In this document: piece after piece, positions 1 to 7,820 of the stretch
How the letters are laid out: every line of letters begins with the position of its first letter
Position numbering within the stretch: the first letter of the stretch is position 1
Origin: Clostridium peptidivorans
Lineage (GTDB): Bacteria; Bacillota; Clostridia; Clostridiales; Clostridiaceae
NCBI RefSeq assembly: GCF_900205925.1
Contig: NZ_OAOD01000021.1
Coordinates: 1-54,179 of the forward strand
Reading direction: 5' to 3'
DNA: 54,179 bases
Translations under genes and position numbers: made by a program
The notes under the pieces: model-generated
Told to the model about the DNA's origin: nothing
The model's input: only the letters and a program-made list of their open reading frames with translations
Databases searched by the model: none

Positions 1-683
1 TCAACCATATCTTTAGATTTTATTCTAGCAACTTTGCTTAATTCAGCATTTAATGTTAGTGGTTTTAAACCTTGTTTTGATCTTTCAATATTTGTAAGTC
101 TTACTACTTCTTTTTCAAATTCATTTACCTGTGAATCTCCAGCTTGTCCAGCATTGTTATCTGGAGTAGTTGGCTTTGGAGCTTCTGGTTTCACTTCAGG
201 CTGTTTAACTGGCGTAGTAACTTCTGTTTTTTCCTCAGGCTGTGTAACTGGTGCAGTAACTTCTGGCTTGTCTTCAGGCTGTGCTACTGGTGTAGTAGGT
301 TGTTGTTTAATTTGTGATTTATCAACTTGATTCACTATGTCTGTCCACTCACTTGTATCAGTAATACATTTATCATCATTTTGTACATTAACTTCTTTTT
401 CATCTTTATTATTTATAGATGTTTTATCTTTTGAATCATTTTTGTCATTTTTCTCTTTAGCTTCTACTTTAGTAGTTTCTTTATCTTTAGTAGTCTTTTT
501 GTTTTCTGTAACTTTTGAAATTCCTTTTTCGGTTTCTACTTGGCATTTAATTCCTTCTCCATTTGCACTGGCTACTGGTACACTATTAGCCCCTGCTAAT
601 TTTTCTACTGATGAATTGCTACATCCTGAAGCTAGAGATGCTATTATCGCAATTGTTGATACAAAAATCGCTAATCTTTTCAT
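1..683 (-). CDS. CAP/SCP-domain lipoprotein (YkwD-like), 3' part cut by window edge
   Basis: I translated this frame by hand; it is open from an ATG at 683 to the left edge, and an AGGGGG Shine-Dalgarno lies just upstream. The product starts with a lipoprotein signal peptide (MKRLAIFVSTIA, lipobox L-A-S-G-C at about residues 17-21). A long Lys/Glu/Asp-rich low-complexity linker follows, then about four proline-rich repeats of the form PVxQPExKPEVT (about residues 120-165). After that begins a CAP domain (residues about 185-228: VVRLTNIERSKQGLKPL). The start of that domain matches the SCP/CAP families used by clostridia and bacilli in cell-wall and spore proteins. It should be anchored on the outer face of the membrane with the CAP domain held out through the wall. 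The rest of the domain is outside the window, so activity cannot be judged. Confidence 0.85.
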   Translation of the reverse strand, partial: MKRLAIFVSTIAIIASLASGCSNSSVEKLAGANSVPVASANGEGIKCQVETEKGISKVTENKKTTKDKETTKVEAKEKNDKNDSKDKTSINNKDEKEVNVQNDDKCITDTSEWTDIVNQVDKSQIKQQPTTPVAQPEDKPEVTAPVTQPEEKTEVTTPVKQPEVKPEAPKPTTPDNNAGQAGDSQVNEFEKEVVRLTNIERSKQGLKPLTLNAELSKVARIKSKDMV

Positions 684-1014
684 TGATAATCCCCCTCTAT
701 CACTTTTATTGGCTATTCACCAGACTGATTATAACATGATTTTGTGTGAATTTTAATATTATTTTAAAAATACCATCAATTCCATAAATTTTTTTCAATA
801 ATTCACCAACAATGAAAGTTAATTATTTATTTGCTAACCTCCACGACCTAATGTACATTCCCCTCTACCATTAATTATTTATTTTAGCAGTAGGAATATC
901 TTAAATATTATTAAATTATTCCTAAATAGTTTTTAAATGTAAATATTTATAGTAGAATATATTATATAGAAATACTTTAAAAAAATCATAAAAAGGGAGG
1001 ATGGGAAAATTAAA
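684..1014. other. divergent intergenic region
   Basis: This region separates the CAP lipoprotein gene (minus) from the flotillin gene (plus). A TATAAT-like -10 for the minus gene lies at about 728-733. A GGGAGG Shine-Dalgarno for the flotillin gene lies at 995-1000, which is rather far (14 nt) from its ATG. No ORF, repeat or RNA structure stands out. Confidence 0.5.
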
Positions 1015-2496
1015 ATGCAAAATTTATTAAATTCACTATTTCATTTACTACCGATAATAATTGTTGTAATAGCAGTATTAGCAGTAATATTATGTTTTTG
1101 GCGAAGAGTACCTGCTGACAAAGCAATGGTTATTACAGGATTAAAGAAAAGAGTTTTATCAGGAAAAGGGGGTTTTATGATCCCTATATTAGAGACATCT
1201 TGTACCATTTCATTAGAGAATATATCTATGACAACAGATGTAAATGAAGCTCCTGCGAGACAAGGTATATTTGTAAATATAGTAGGTACTGCTGTAGTAA
1301 AGGTTAAAAATGATGCTGAAAATGTATTAAAGGCTGTTGAACAATTCTGCAGCGGTGGAGATAATAATACCGTAAATGTTATAAGAACCATAGTTGAACA
1401 GATATTGGAAGGTAAATTAAGAGGTATAATTTCTACTTTAACAGTAGAACAAATAAACGAGGATAGAGCTTCTTTTGAGCAAAGAATTGAAGATGATATA
1501 AGAAATGAATTAGAATCAATGGGTCTAGTCCTAATATCTTATACAATCTTAAAAATAAGTACTCAAGGTGGTTACCTAGAAAATAGAGCAAAACCTCAAA
1601 TAGCAGCAGCAAAGTCTGAAGCTGATATAGCTGAAGCTGAAAGAAAAAGAGATACAGAAATAAAAACTGCAAGTGCTACAAGAGAAGGTCAAAAGGCAAA
1701 GTTAGAAGCTGAAGCTGAAATAGCTCAAAGCGAAAGAGATAAAAGAATAAAATTGGAATCATACAGAGCTGAGCAAGATAAAGCAAAAGCAAATGCTGAC
1801 GTTGCATATAAATTACAAGAAGTTGAGAATAATGCAATACTCGCTGAGCAGCAAGCTGAACTTGCTGAAAAAGAAGCACTAGTTGTAGAAAAGAAATTAA
1901 TAGCAGAAGTTAAAAAGCCTGCTGATGCTAAAAGATATGAAATTGAGGTTGCTGCTGAAGCACATAAAATAGAAGCAATTAAACAAGCTGAAGCTGAAGC
2001 TGAGACTATAAGAGTACGAGCAATAGCTGAGGCAGATGCAAAGAAGATACAAGCTCAAGCAGATGCAGAGGCAATAAGAGCAAAAGGACTCGCAGAAGCT
2101 GAGGCCATAAAGGCAAAGGGTATTGCAGAGGCTGAGGCAAAAGATAGATTAGCAGAAGCAATGGCGAAATACGGTGAAGCTGCAGTAGTTGAAATGATAG
2201 TAAATAAATTACCAGATGTAATGAAAGAAGTATCAAAACCATTAGAACAGATAGATAATTTAACAGTAATAGACAATGGAGGCACCCAAGGGGCATCAAA
2301 AGTATCCAAAATAGTTACAGATGTAACCGCAAATGGTTTTGAAGTATTAAAGAATTTAACAGGCGTAGATTTATCAAAGGCATTAAATAATTTTGTTAAT
2401 AAAGATATGAATACTAATTCTAATGATATTGAACCCAAAGATCTTACTGCTGCAGTGAAAGATGTTAAAAATGAAGAGTCAACTAACATGGATTAA
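1015..2496 (+). CDS. floT: flotillin-like SPFH-domain membrane scaffold protein
   Basis: 493 residues, close to the size of bacterial FloT. One hydrophobic segment at residues about 10-28 anchors the protein. An SPFH/band-7 domain follows (about 30-190). Next comes a very long alanine/glutamate-rich coiled coil (about 195-395) with the repeated EAEAIKAKG-type blocks typical of flotillins, and then a flotillin C-terminal segment (KYGEAAVVEMIVNKLP). Flotillins organise ordered membrane microdomains and help assemble signalling and secretion complexes. The NfeD-like partner that often precedes bacterial flotillin genes is absent. The gene is monocistronic, with its own promoter region and the terminator at 2562-2593. 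The family call is firm; the FloT rather than FloA assignment rests on the length and coiled-coil layout. Confidence 0.88.
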   Translation: MQNLLNSLFHLLPIIIVVIAVLAVILCFWRRVPADKAMVITGLKKRVLSGKGGFMIPILETSCTISLENISMTTDVNEAPARQGIFVNIVGTAVVKVKNDAENVLKAVEQFCSGGDNNTVNVIRTIVEQILEGKLRGIISTLTVEQINEDRASFEQRIEDDIRNELESMGLVLISYTILKISTQGGYLENRAKPQIAAAKSEADIAEAERKRDTEIKTASATREGQKAKLEAEAEIAQSERDKRIKLESYRAEQDKAKANADVAYKLQEVENNAILAEQQAELAEKEALVVEKKLIAEVKKPADAKRYEIEVAAEAHKIEAIKQAEAEAETIRVRAIAEADAKKIQAQADAEAIRAKGLAEAEAIKAKGIAEAEAKDRLAEAMAKYGEAAVVEMIVNKLPDVMKEVSKPLEQIDNLTVIDNGGTQGASKVSKIVTDVTANGFEVLKNLTGVDLSKALNNFVNKDMNTNSNDIEPKDLTAAVKDVKNEESTNMD

Positions 2497-2561
2497 GAGT
2501 CTGCCAATAAATTTGTGTAAAATTCTTTAAAAAACTTAAAATGTAGATATATATTTTATTA

Positions 2562-2593
2562 TAAAGAGGATAAATTTGAATTTATCCTCTTTT
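2562..2593 (+). terminator. intrinsic terminator of the flotillin gene
   Basis: The hairpin AAAGAGGATAAA / TTTATCCTCTTT has a six-base loop and is followed by a T-rich run, 65 bases after the flotillin stop. Confidence 0.85.
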
Positions 2594-2597
2594 AATT

Positions 2598-3086
2598 TTT
2601 TCATTCATTGTTGGTTAAAATAACGTCAATACTAAACTACATGGTAGACTTCTAAGATAAATGAAGATAAAATCATTTCCAAGGAACTGGAACATATTCA
2701 TAAGAATGAAGATTGGGTTGTTTCCAGTTTAAAAACCTTATATCAAACTTAAGTAAAAAGCATTTTACTTGGAACCGTTGATAATAAATGTAACCTAAAA
2801 GTTTTTTTATATAAGTAAACTCTTGAGCCCTAACCATACCCATATATATACGGGTTGATTTAAGCTTATTTGCTTCTAAAAAAACTCATTTGTTTATAAT
2901 ACGGTTCACCGTATCGTTATCAAGTGCGATTTTTTGTAAATAAAAAGAGTATACTTAATTGCCTTGTATACTCTTTTATCTTTATTAGGTCTTAAATGTG
3001 CATATTATTACCGGTAACGGGAATAAAGGGTATGTTTTATCTGAATTAAAATCAATTACGCAATATTGAAATGTTAAACAAAAGGT
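2598..3086. other. non-coding stretch with decayed coding relics
   Basis: No intact gene was found. Short broken reading frames on both strands look like remnants of a lost gene, possibly an insertion sequence, but no family can be named. A short inverted repeat ATACGG-ttca-CCGTAT lies at about 2901-2916; a similar GATACGGTTCA recurs at about 10012 on the other side of the gene cluster at 3.2-9.8 kb. A hairpin AAAGAGTATAC / GTATACTCTTT at about 2943-2977 is a good terminator candidate. Confidence 0.4.
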
Positions 3087-3087
3087 A

Positions 3088-3139
3088 CCAGGCTTTAAGT
3101 TATCCATTTGATGAACCAAATGAATAACTTAAAGCCTGG
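3088..3139. terminator. long inverted repeat at the 3' end of the glycan cluster
   Basis: A 16-bp perfect stem (CCAGGCTTTAAGTTAT and its complement) is extended by a CATTTG/CAAATG inner stem, 52 bases in all. It lies 70 bases past the last gene of the minus-strand cluster and probably ends that transcript, although the T-tract on the minus side is weak. Confidence 0.6.
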
Positions 3140-3211
3140 CATTTATTTAGATAATATCTATTTAAAACCTGTAAGCAGACTGCATAAGAGCCTGTTTAAG
3201 TCATTTCTAAT

Positions 3212-4213
3212 TTATTTTAGCCTGTCTAATGGGAAATAATAATCAGTATATTGTCTTAATACCAGCCCTGTTTTTGCTCGCTTGGGCATAACCTCCTGGC
3301 AAAGCACTTCTGAGCGTATTAAGCTTTCCGGCTCATTTATTCCAAATAGTAACCGCATGCATGTAGAACTGCTGAATCTGGGATTTATTTCGAAAATTAC
3401 TGGCATGCAATCTTTAAGGCGCAATTGAATATTTATAGCCCCATAGGCTCCCAGTGTACTTGCAACCATGGCACAATAATCTGCAATGTGGTGATAATCA
3501 TCAGAAACTGCAGCAATAGAAACCCCTTCCAGCAAATACCTCCTTAAGGCTATTTTGGAAATGACCTTTCCCTTTTGATTTATGCAAATCCCTACGGTAA
3601 ACTCTTGCTCCTCATCTGTAAGATATTCCTGTATAATTAGGCTTTTCTTACCCTTTATATTTTCAAGCAGCTGCTGCTTATCCTTAACTAGAACAACACC
3701 TACTGAGCCACGTCCAAAACGCGGCTTGACTATCAAGGGAAACCCAGTACTTTCAATAAATGAGGAGAGCATACCAGCATCTTCAGGATACCTGATACTT
3801 GCAGGAATTTGAAAACCGGAGCATGATAAATGGCACATGGTCAGCCACTTATCGGTGCAAAGCTCTATCACTGCAGGAGAATTTACAAACACCTTTGCTC
3901 CTGTAGATCTTTCAAGGGATTCTCTATTTCTGGAATAAAAGGGAAGCTCCGCTGTAGAGCCGATAAATATCGCTTTAATCTGATGATTTATACAAAGATT
4001 TTTAATAAACATATAATATCTTTCTTCATCTGCTACCTGTGGAGCGATAAAGCTTTTGTCGGCAAAAAATAAACCTAGGGAATATGGGTTAGCGTCAATT
4101 GCTATTGTTTCAACAGGAAGCACCGATTCTTTCAGTGACCTGATAATACCCAGCCCGTATACGGAACCTGCACCTGTAACCAATACACTGAGAGTACCAT
4201 TGATTTCATTCAT
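3212..4213 (-). CDS. ATP-grasp ligase of the surface-glycan cluster
   Basis: About 333 residues. The N-terminal pre-ATP-grasp fold begins SVLVTGAGS (CarB-like). The ATP-grasp core follows, with FPLIVKPRFGRGSVGV (nucleotide-binding lysine and glycine loop), IIQEYL, and FEINPRFSSST (metal-binding Glu/Asn). ATP-grasp enzymes join a carboxylate to an amine or thiol through an acyl phosphate. Here the likely acceptor is an amino group on the sugar made by the neighbouring genes, but the substrate is unknown. It is the last gene of the cluster. The chosen ATG at 4213 overlaps the aminotransferase stop by 8 bases; a TTG at 4234, 9 nt after an AGGAGG at 4244-4249, is an equally plausible start. Confidence 0.8.
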   Translation of the reverse strand: MNEINGTLSVLVTGAGSVYGLGIIRSLKESVLPVETIAIDANPYSLGLFFADKSFIAPQVADEERYYMFIKNLCINHQIKAIFIGSTAELPFYSRNRESLERSTGAKVFVNSPAVIELCTDKWLTMCHLSCSGFQIPASIRYPEDAGMLSSFIESTGFPLIVKPRFGRGSVGVVLVKDKQQLLENIKGKKSLIIQEYLTDEEQEFTVGICINQKGKVISKIALRRYLLEGVSIAAVSDDYHHIADYCAMVASTLGAYGAINIQLRLKDCMPVIFEINPRFSSSTCMRLLFGINEPESLIRSEVLCQEVMPKRAKTGLVLRQYTDYYFPLDRLK

Positions 4214-5285
4214 ATTTTTGCAAACTGCTGACAATGTAATCAACCTCCTGTTCTGTTAATCCTGGGTAAACAGGTATTGAAACTACCCTTTCGGCAGCTA
4301 TTCGGGCATTTGTGAAAGATCCGAGAATTTCTCCCTGCTGATACAGGGTCTGGTCAGGGATAGCTGTGGGATAATGGATACCATAGCCAATACCCTGTGT
4401 TTCCAGGAATTCTATGAAACCGCTGCGATTGTTGACCCCAAGGGTATATTGGTGATATACATGCTCAAAACCCGTTAAGCACACGGGCTTAATAAAAGCG
4501 GGGTTGGTTATCTCCCTTAAATATCGCTCTGCAATAGCTTTGCGCCTTTCATTGAAGCCAGTCAGCTTTCGCAGCTGTTCTATGCCGATTGCTGCATGGA
4601 TATTGGTCATCCTGTAATTGTAGCCAAGTACATCATGCCGGTATTTGGCTATCTGGCCATGGTTTATCAAACTCCTGGCCTTATCAGCCAGCTCTTTGTC
4701 CCAGGTCACAAGCATGCCACCTTCTCCGCAGGTCATGTTTTTTGTAGGGTAAAAGCTAAAAACTCCACAGTGCCCAAAGGTTCCGACTTTGTTGCCATTG
4801 ATGGATGCACCGTGAGCTTGTGCACAATCCTCTATCACTGGCAGATTGTATTGATTGGCTATTGCCATTAGCTCTGCCATACGCGCGGGATAGCCGTAAA
4901 GATGAACTATTAGGATTGCTTTTGCATCAGGATGTTTTTTGATGGTATCTTGCAGCTCTTGAGGCGAAATGTTGTAATCCTGCAGATTAATGTCACAAAA
5001 GACAGGAACAGCTTGCGCATAAAGTATGGCATTTGAAGTTGCAATAAAAGAGAAAGGTGTGGTTATAACTTTGTCCCCCGGTTTAATACCTAAAGACAGC
5101 AGTGCCACATGAAGGGCTGAGGTGCCTGAAGAGGTGGCGACACAATGCTTGCTGCCCTGGAATAGGGCAAAGTCCCGTTCAAACATTTCCACATATTCTC
5201 CATGGGCTAGCTTTCCACTGGAAAGAACTTCACTCACAAGTATTTTTTCCTCTATACCAAGCATAGGTTTAGCTAAAGCGATCAT
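4206..5285 (-). CDS. DegT/DnrJ/EryC1/StrS-family PLP-dependent sugar aminotransferase
   Basis: About 359 residues, full length for the family. The substrate-binding start is KPMLGIEEKILVSEVLSSG. SSGTSALHVAL forms the phosphate-binding cup. EDCAQAHGA carries the PLP-ring Asp, and SFYPTKNMTCGEGGM carries the internal-aldimine lysine. YNYRMTNIHAAIG is also conserved. Such enzymes transfer an amino group from glutamate to a keto nucleotide-sugar. With the Gfo/Idh/MocA dehydrogenase of the same cluster it could form an oxidise-then-aminate pair, as in GnnA/GnnB or WlbA/WlbC, giving a 3-amino sugar; this is inference. The ATG at 5285 sits 7 nt after GAGGAG and overlaps the LpxC-like gene by 17 bases, so the two are translationally coupled. 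Confidence 0.9.
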   Translation of the reverse strand: MIALAKPMLGIEEKILVSEVLSSGKLAHGEYVEMFERDFALFQGSKHCVATSSGTSALHVALLSLGIKPGDKVITTPFSFIATSNAILYAQAVPVFCDINLQDYNISPQELQDTIKKHPDAKAILIVHLYGYPARMAELMAIANQYNLPVIEDCAQAHGASINGNKVGTFGHCGVFSFYPTKNMTCGEGGMLVTWDKELADKARSLINHGQIAKYRHDVLGYNYRMTNIHAAIGIEQLRKLTGFNERRKAIAERYLREITNPAFIKPVCLTGFEHVYHQYTLGVNNRSGFIEFLETQGIGYGIHYPTAIPDQTLYQQGEILGSFTNARIAAERVVSIPVYPGLTEQEVDYIVSSLQKYE

Positions 5286-6129
5286 CATTACACTCCTCAT
5301 AAATTTTTTTACACAACTCTAGATTTAACCGGTGACCGGATCTGAAGCCTATTACATGTCCCAGTACCTTTTTCCCAAGTAAGCCAAGGTCTCCGAGAAG
5401 GTCAAGCACTTTATGACGGGCAGGTTCATTGGACCATTTCCAGGACCTGTACTCAGCCCCGGATTTGACTACCAATACATTTGAGCTGACTTTCCCAGTT
5501 AGGTTTACAACATCTTCAATCTCTGACTCAATTATATAAGAACGGGCATCTGCCAGCTCTTTAGCAAAGGTTTCAGGAGTTATGTCCATTTCAGCTACTT
5601 GAGATAATTGAGGCAGATTGGGATAGTCAACCACATAGGTTAGTTTAAATCCATCGTAGGGAAGAGCTATCAGGAACTTTTCATATTCCATATCCCCTAA
5701 GCTTTCACGTTTATATACAATAATGGGCTTAAGTATTTTTATCATTTCCTTCTTGGCATTTTGTTCCACTATCCCAGCTTCCGTGAGCGCTCCTTTGAAC
5801 TCTTTACTGCTGTAATCCTCTGTTACGGGCAGGCTGGCCTGTTCCAGCTCAATAAATACGTTATCCAAACCTAATCCTGATAAGGCTGCCAAGGCATGCT
5901 CCGTGTGTTCGATGCGAACATCTCCATCAACAAGAGAAGTCCATCTGTATTCAACCTTTGCTTTTTCAAATGAGCATTTTACTTTAGGGCAGCCTGGCAG
6001 GTCATTACGGATAAATATTATACCTGTATTAGGCGGGGCTGGATAAAAAGTTACCTTTGCATCAGTTTCGCCAGCAATGCTAGTACCCATTAAAGAAACC
6101 CTTTGTTTAATAGTTGTCTGATTATCCAT
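5269..6129 (-). CDS. lpxC-like: LpxC-like UDP-3-O-acyl-N-acetylglucosamine deacetylase homologue
   Basis: 286 residues from the ATG at 6129, near the usual 300 of LpxC. In this numbering HTEH gives E77 and H78, RHKVLD gives H239, K240 and D243, and SGH gives H266. These fall almost exactly where E. coli LpxC has E78, H79, H238, K239, D242 and H265, so the zinc site and catalytic residues appear intact. LpxC commits UDP-acyl-GlcNAc to lipid A in Gram-negative bacteria; a Clostridium has no lipid A. The enzyme therefore probably deacetylates a different UDP-aminosugar for the glycan cluster. A TTG at 6150 would extend it by 7 residues, but AAAGGA upstream of the ATG favours 6129. No lpxA, lpxD or lpxB lies in the window. 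Confidence 0.85.
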   Translation of the reverse strand: MDNQTTIKQRVSLMGTSIAGETDAKVTFYPAPPNTGIIFIRNDLPGCPKVKCSFEKAKVEYRWTSLVDGDVRIEHTEHALAALSGLGLDNVFIELEQASLPVTEDYSSKEFKGALTEAGIVEQNAKKEMIKILKPIIVYKRESLGDMEYEKFLIALPYDGFKLTYVVDYPNLPQLSQVAEMDITPETFAKELADARSYIIESEIEDVVNLTGKVSSNVLVVKSGAEYRSWKWSNEPARHKVLDLLGDLGLLGKKVLGHVIGFRSGHRLNLELCKKIYEECNDDRFS

Positions 6130-6136
6130 TTCAATT

Positions 6137-7111
6137 TCAATTCCTTTCAACTAAACTGCAGAAATCAAGAATTTGTCTGGCGCGTTCCTTATAACTATGT
6201 TTTAAATAAACCTCCAGCTGACCATTGCGCGCTATTTCTTGCCGTGCTGCGGTATTTTTAAGAAAATAATTTACCAGGTCAACTGTATCTTCTGGGGAAG
6301 AGGCACATGACAGGTGAACATTATTTATAAACAGCTTGGTGACAGATTGTGTTGGTACGGTAAGCAAAAAACCGCCCGAACCCAGTACTTCAAAAGTCCG
6401 AGATGTTAACATGTCATGGTCATTTTGCAAACCTAATATAATTCTAGCTGAATTATATACTTTATTTGTTTCCTCATAAGGTAGTTCACCTTTAAGCATA
6501 TGCGTTGGGATCTTAAAACCCATTAGCTCCTCATTAAAACGGTCCCATCGCTTACCCCAAATAGCAATGTTATATCCCCTTTCCACTAAAGGCTTAAGTA
6601 ATATCTGAACGCTATCCTTCCGATATGACTTCCACTCTCGTCCCCCATTCCCAATTAGGACCACATCATAATCATATTTACTGCTTGGAGGTTCATTCTT
6701 ATTGAATTCCGGATTGCAGCCAAAATCCAGATGCCCGGCGGGAAGCCCAAGCTCCCTGTATTTATTTACACTACCAGGATGTATGGTCATAATTGCATTA
6801 GGTTTATAGATTTCAATACACCTGAAGGAACACTTTTCGGTCCATCTTGGATCTTCAGTTGCCCAATAGACATGTTTCACCTTATATTTAGAAGCTCTTT
6901 TCACCAACTCGTCTATATGCTCACGGCTATACCTGCGGTAAGCCCATCCCGTTGTTATCATAATCTCAGGCCTAAAGTTGTCAATTGCGTCTATTATAGA
7001 GCTTCTACTTAAATCCCTCAGGACAAAAACAGGGCAGTTCAATTCTCTAAAGCCCTGCGGCAGCCCAAGAGTATATTTAGAACTATGTGAAAAAAACAAT
7101 ATTCTTTTCAT
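6137..7111 (-). CDS. CgeB-like family 1 glycosyltransferase
   Basis: 324 residues. The start at 7111 follows AGAGGTG and is 2 bases past the WbqC stop. The N-terminal Rossmann half opens MKRILFFSHSSKY. The C-terminal half has the glycosyltransferase-B pattern: DYDVVLIGNGG, then LPYEETNKVYNSARIILGLQN and SRTFEVLGSGGFLLT with the nucleotide-sugar-binding Glu. This arrangement matches CgeB/Glyco_trans_1_2 proteins; CgeB itself modifies the outer spore surface in Bacillus. No signal peptide or membrane span, so it acts in the cytosol on a nucleotide-sugar. Its place beside wbqC and the aminosugar enzymes says it builds a surface glycan; donor and acceptor are unknown. Confidence 0.8.
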   Translation of the reverse strand: MKRILFFSHSSKYTLGLPQGFRELNCPVFVLRDLSRSSIIDAIDNFRPEIMITTGWAYRRYSREHIDELVKRASKYKVKHVYWATEDPRWTEKCSFRCIEIYKPNAIMTIHPGSVNKYRELGLPAGHLDFGCNPEFNKNEPPSSKYDYDVVLIGNGGREWKSYRKDSVQILLKPLVERGYNIAIWGKRWDRFNEELMGFKIPTHMLKGELPYEETNKVYNSARIILGLQNDHDMLTSRTFEVLGSGGFLLTVPTQSVTKLFINNVHLSCASSPEDTVDLVNYFLKNTAARQEIARNGQLEVYLKHSYKERARQILDFCSLVERN

Positions 7112-7113
7112 AC

Positions 7114-7803
7114 TTACACCTCTTTCAACAAAAGCTTGCGTGTGCCCGTTGCCCCACAATTAAATAACATATCAACTATAGACAAATTGGGTATAAAATT
7201 GCCCCAAAGCTGCGGATATGCTATAGGCTCATAATCCAAATACTCCAATTTAATACCTTGTTTTTCAAAAATCTCTGGTTGATTATATGCCCTTCCTCCA
7301 ATACCGGACAGGTAACTGTCAGCAGAAAAGTGGCGACAGATTGCAGCTATCAGTTCATTTTTTCGAAGCTCAGAAAATTGAGGTAAATCTGATAAAAACA
7401 CAAGCTTTGTTTTAAGTCCCAGCAGGTCATATACCAGCTTGATAAAAGCTATGTTGGTATCTATAAGATATCCGGTATCTTGCAATACCTGCTCCATCAT
7501 GGGGAAAACTTCTTTGAAATGAGGTGCTTTTGCGTAGTTTACTTTGAGTGCCATAAGATGATGCCTTTTCCAACCCGGTATAACAGTAACTTCATTAAAC
7601 CGCTGCAAGCCCATGCCTTTGCGTTTCACCGGCACAGTCAGTACCTGAGTCCCTTGGGAAGTTTTGATAAGATTCCTATTATCCAATGAACTGCCTGTTT
7701 GAAACTGAGCAGTATCTAAAATAGAAAAAATATCACACTGTGCCATCTTAACAAAATATCCCGGCCAGGGAATATAATTCGGTTGATGACCTGCTAATTT
7801 CAT
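7114..7803 (-). CDS. wbqC: WbqC-family protein
   Basis: 229 residues, full length for the WbqC family. The family signature starts at the N-terminus (AGHQPNYIPWPGYFVKMAQCD), followed by TVPVKRKG and, near the C-terminus, PQLWGNFIPNLSIVDMLFNCG. WbqC proteins occur in O-antigen and other polysaccharide clusters and are thought to take part in making or attaching amino-acid-type sugar substituents, but the reaction is not established. It follows the FemAB-like gene by 17 bases and precedes the glycosyltransferase by 2 bases, so it is part of the same transcript. Confidence 0.88.
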   Translation of the reverse strand: MKLAGHQPNYIPWPGYFVKMAQCDIFSILDTAQFQTGSSLDNRNLIKTSQGTQVLTVPVKRKGMGLQRFNEVTVIPGWKRHHLMALKVNYAKAPHFKEVFPMMEQVLQDTGYLIDTNIAFIKLVYDLLGLKTKLVFLSDLPQFSELRKNELIAAICRHFSADSYLSGIGGRAYNQPEIFEKQGIKLEYLDYEPIAYPQLWGNFIPNLSIVDMLFNCGATGTRKLLLKEV

Positions 7804-7820
7804 TGCCTCACTCCTTTAAA

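Noticed and set aside
34..756. Two plus-strand ORFs at 34-330 and 337-756
   Set aside because: They lie opposite the CAP lipoprotein gene; the minus frame has a lipobox, a ribosome-binding site and a CAP domain, while the plus frames are Ser/Phe-rich shadows.
1041..2489. Several minus-strand ORFs opposite the flotillin gene
   Set aside because: Leu-rich shadows caused by the repetitive alanine/glutamate codons of the coiled coil.
5269..6129. LpxC gene as a contaminating Gram-negative sequence
   Set aside because: It is flanked without break by cluster genes on the same strand with overlapping starts and stops, and the cluster joins the AT-rich clostridial sequence on both sides.
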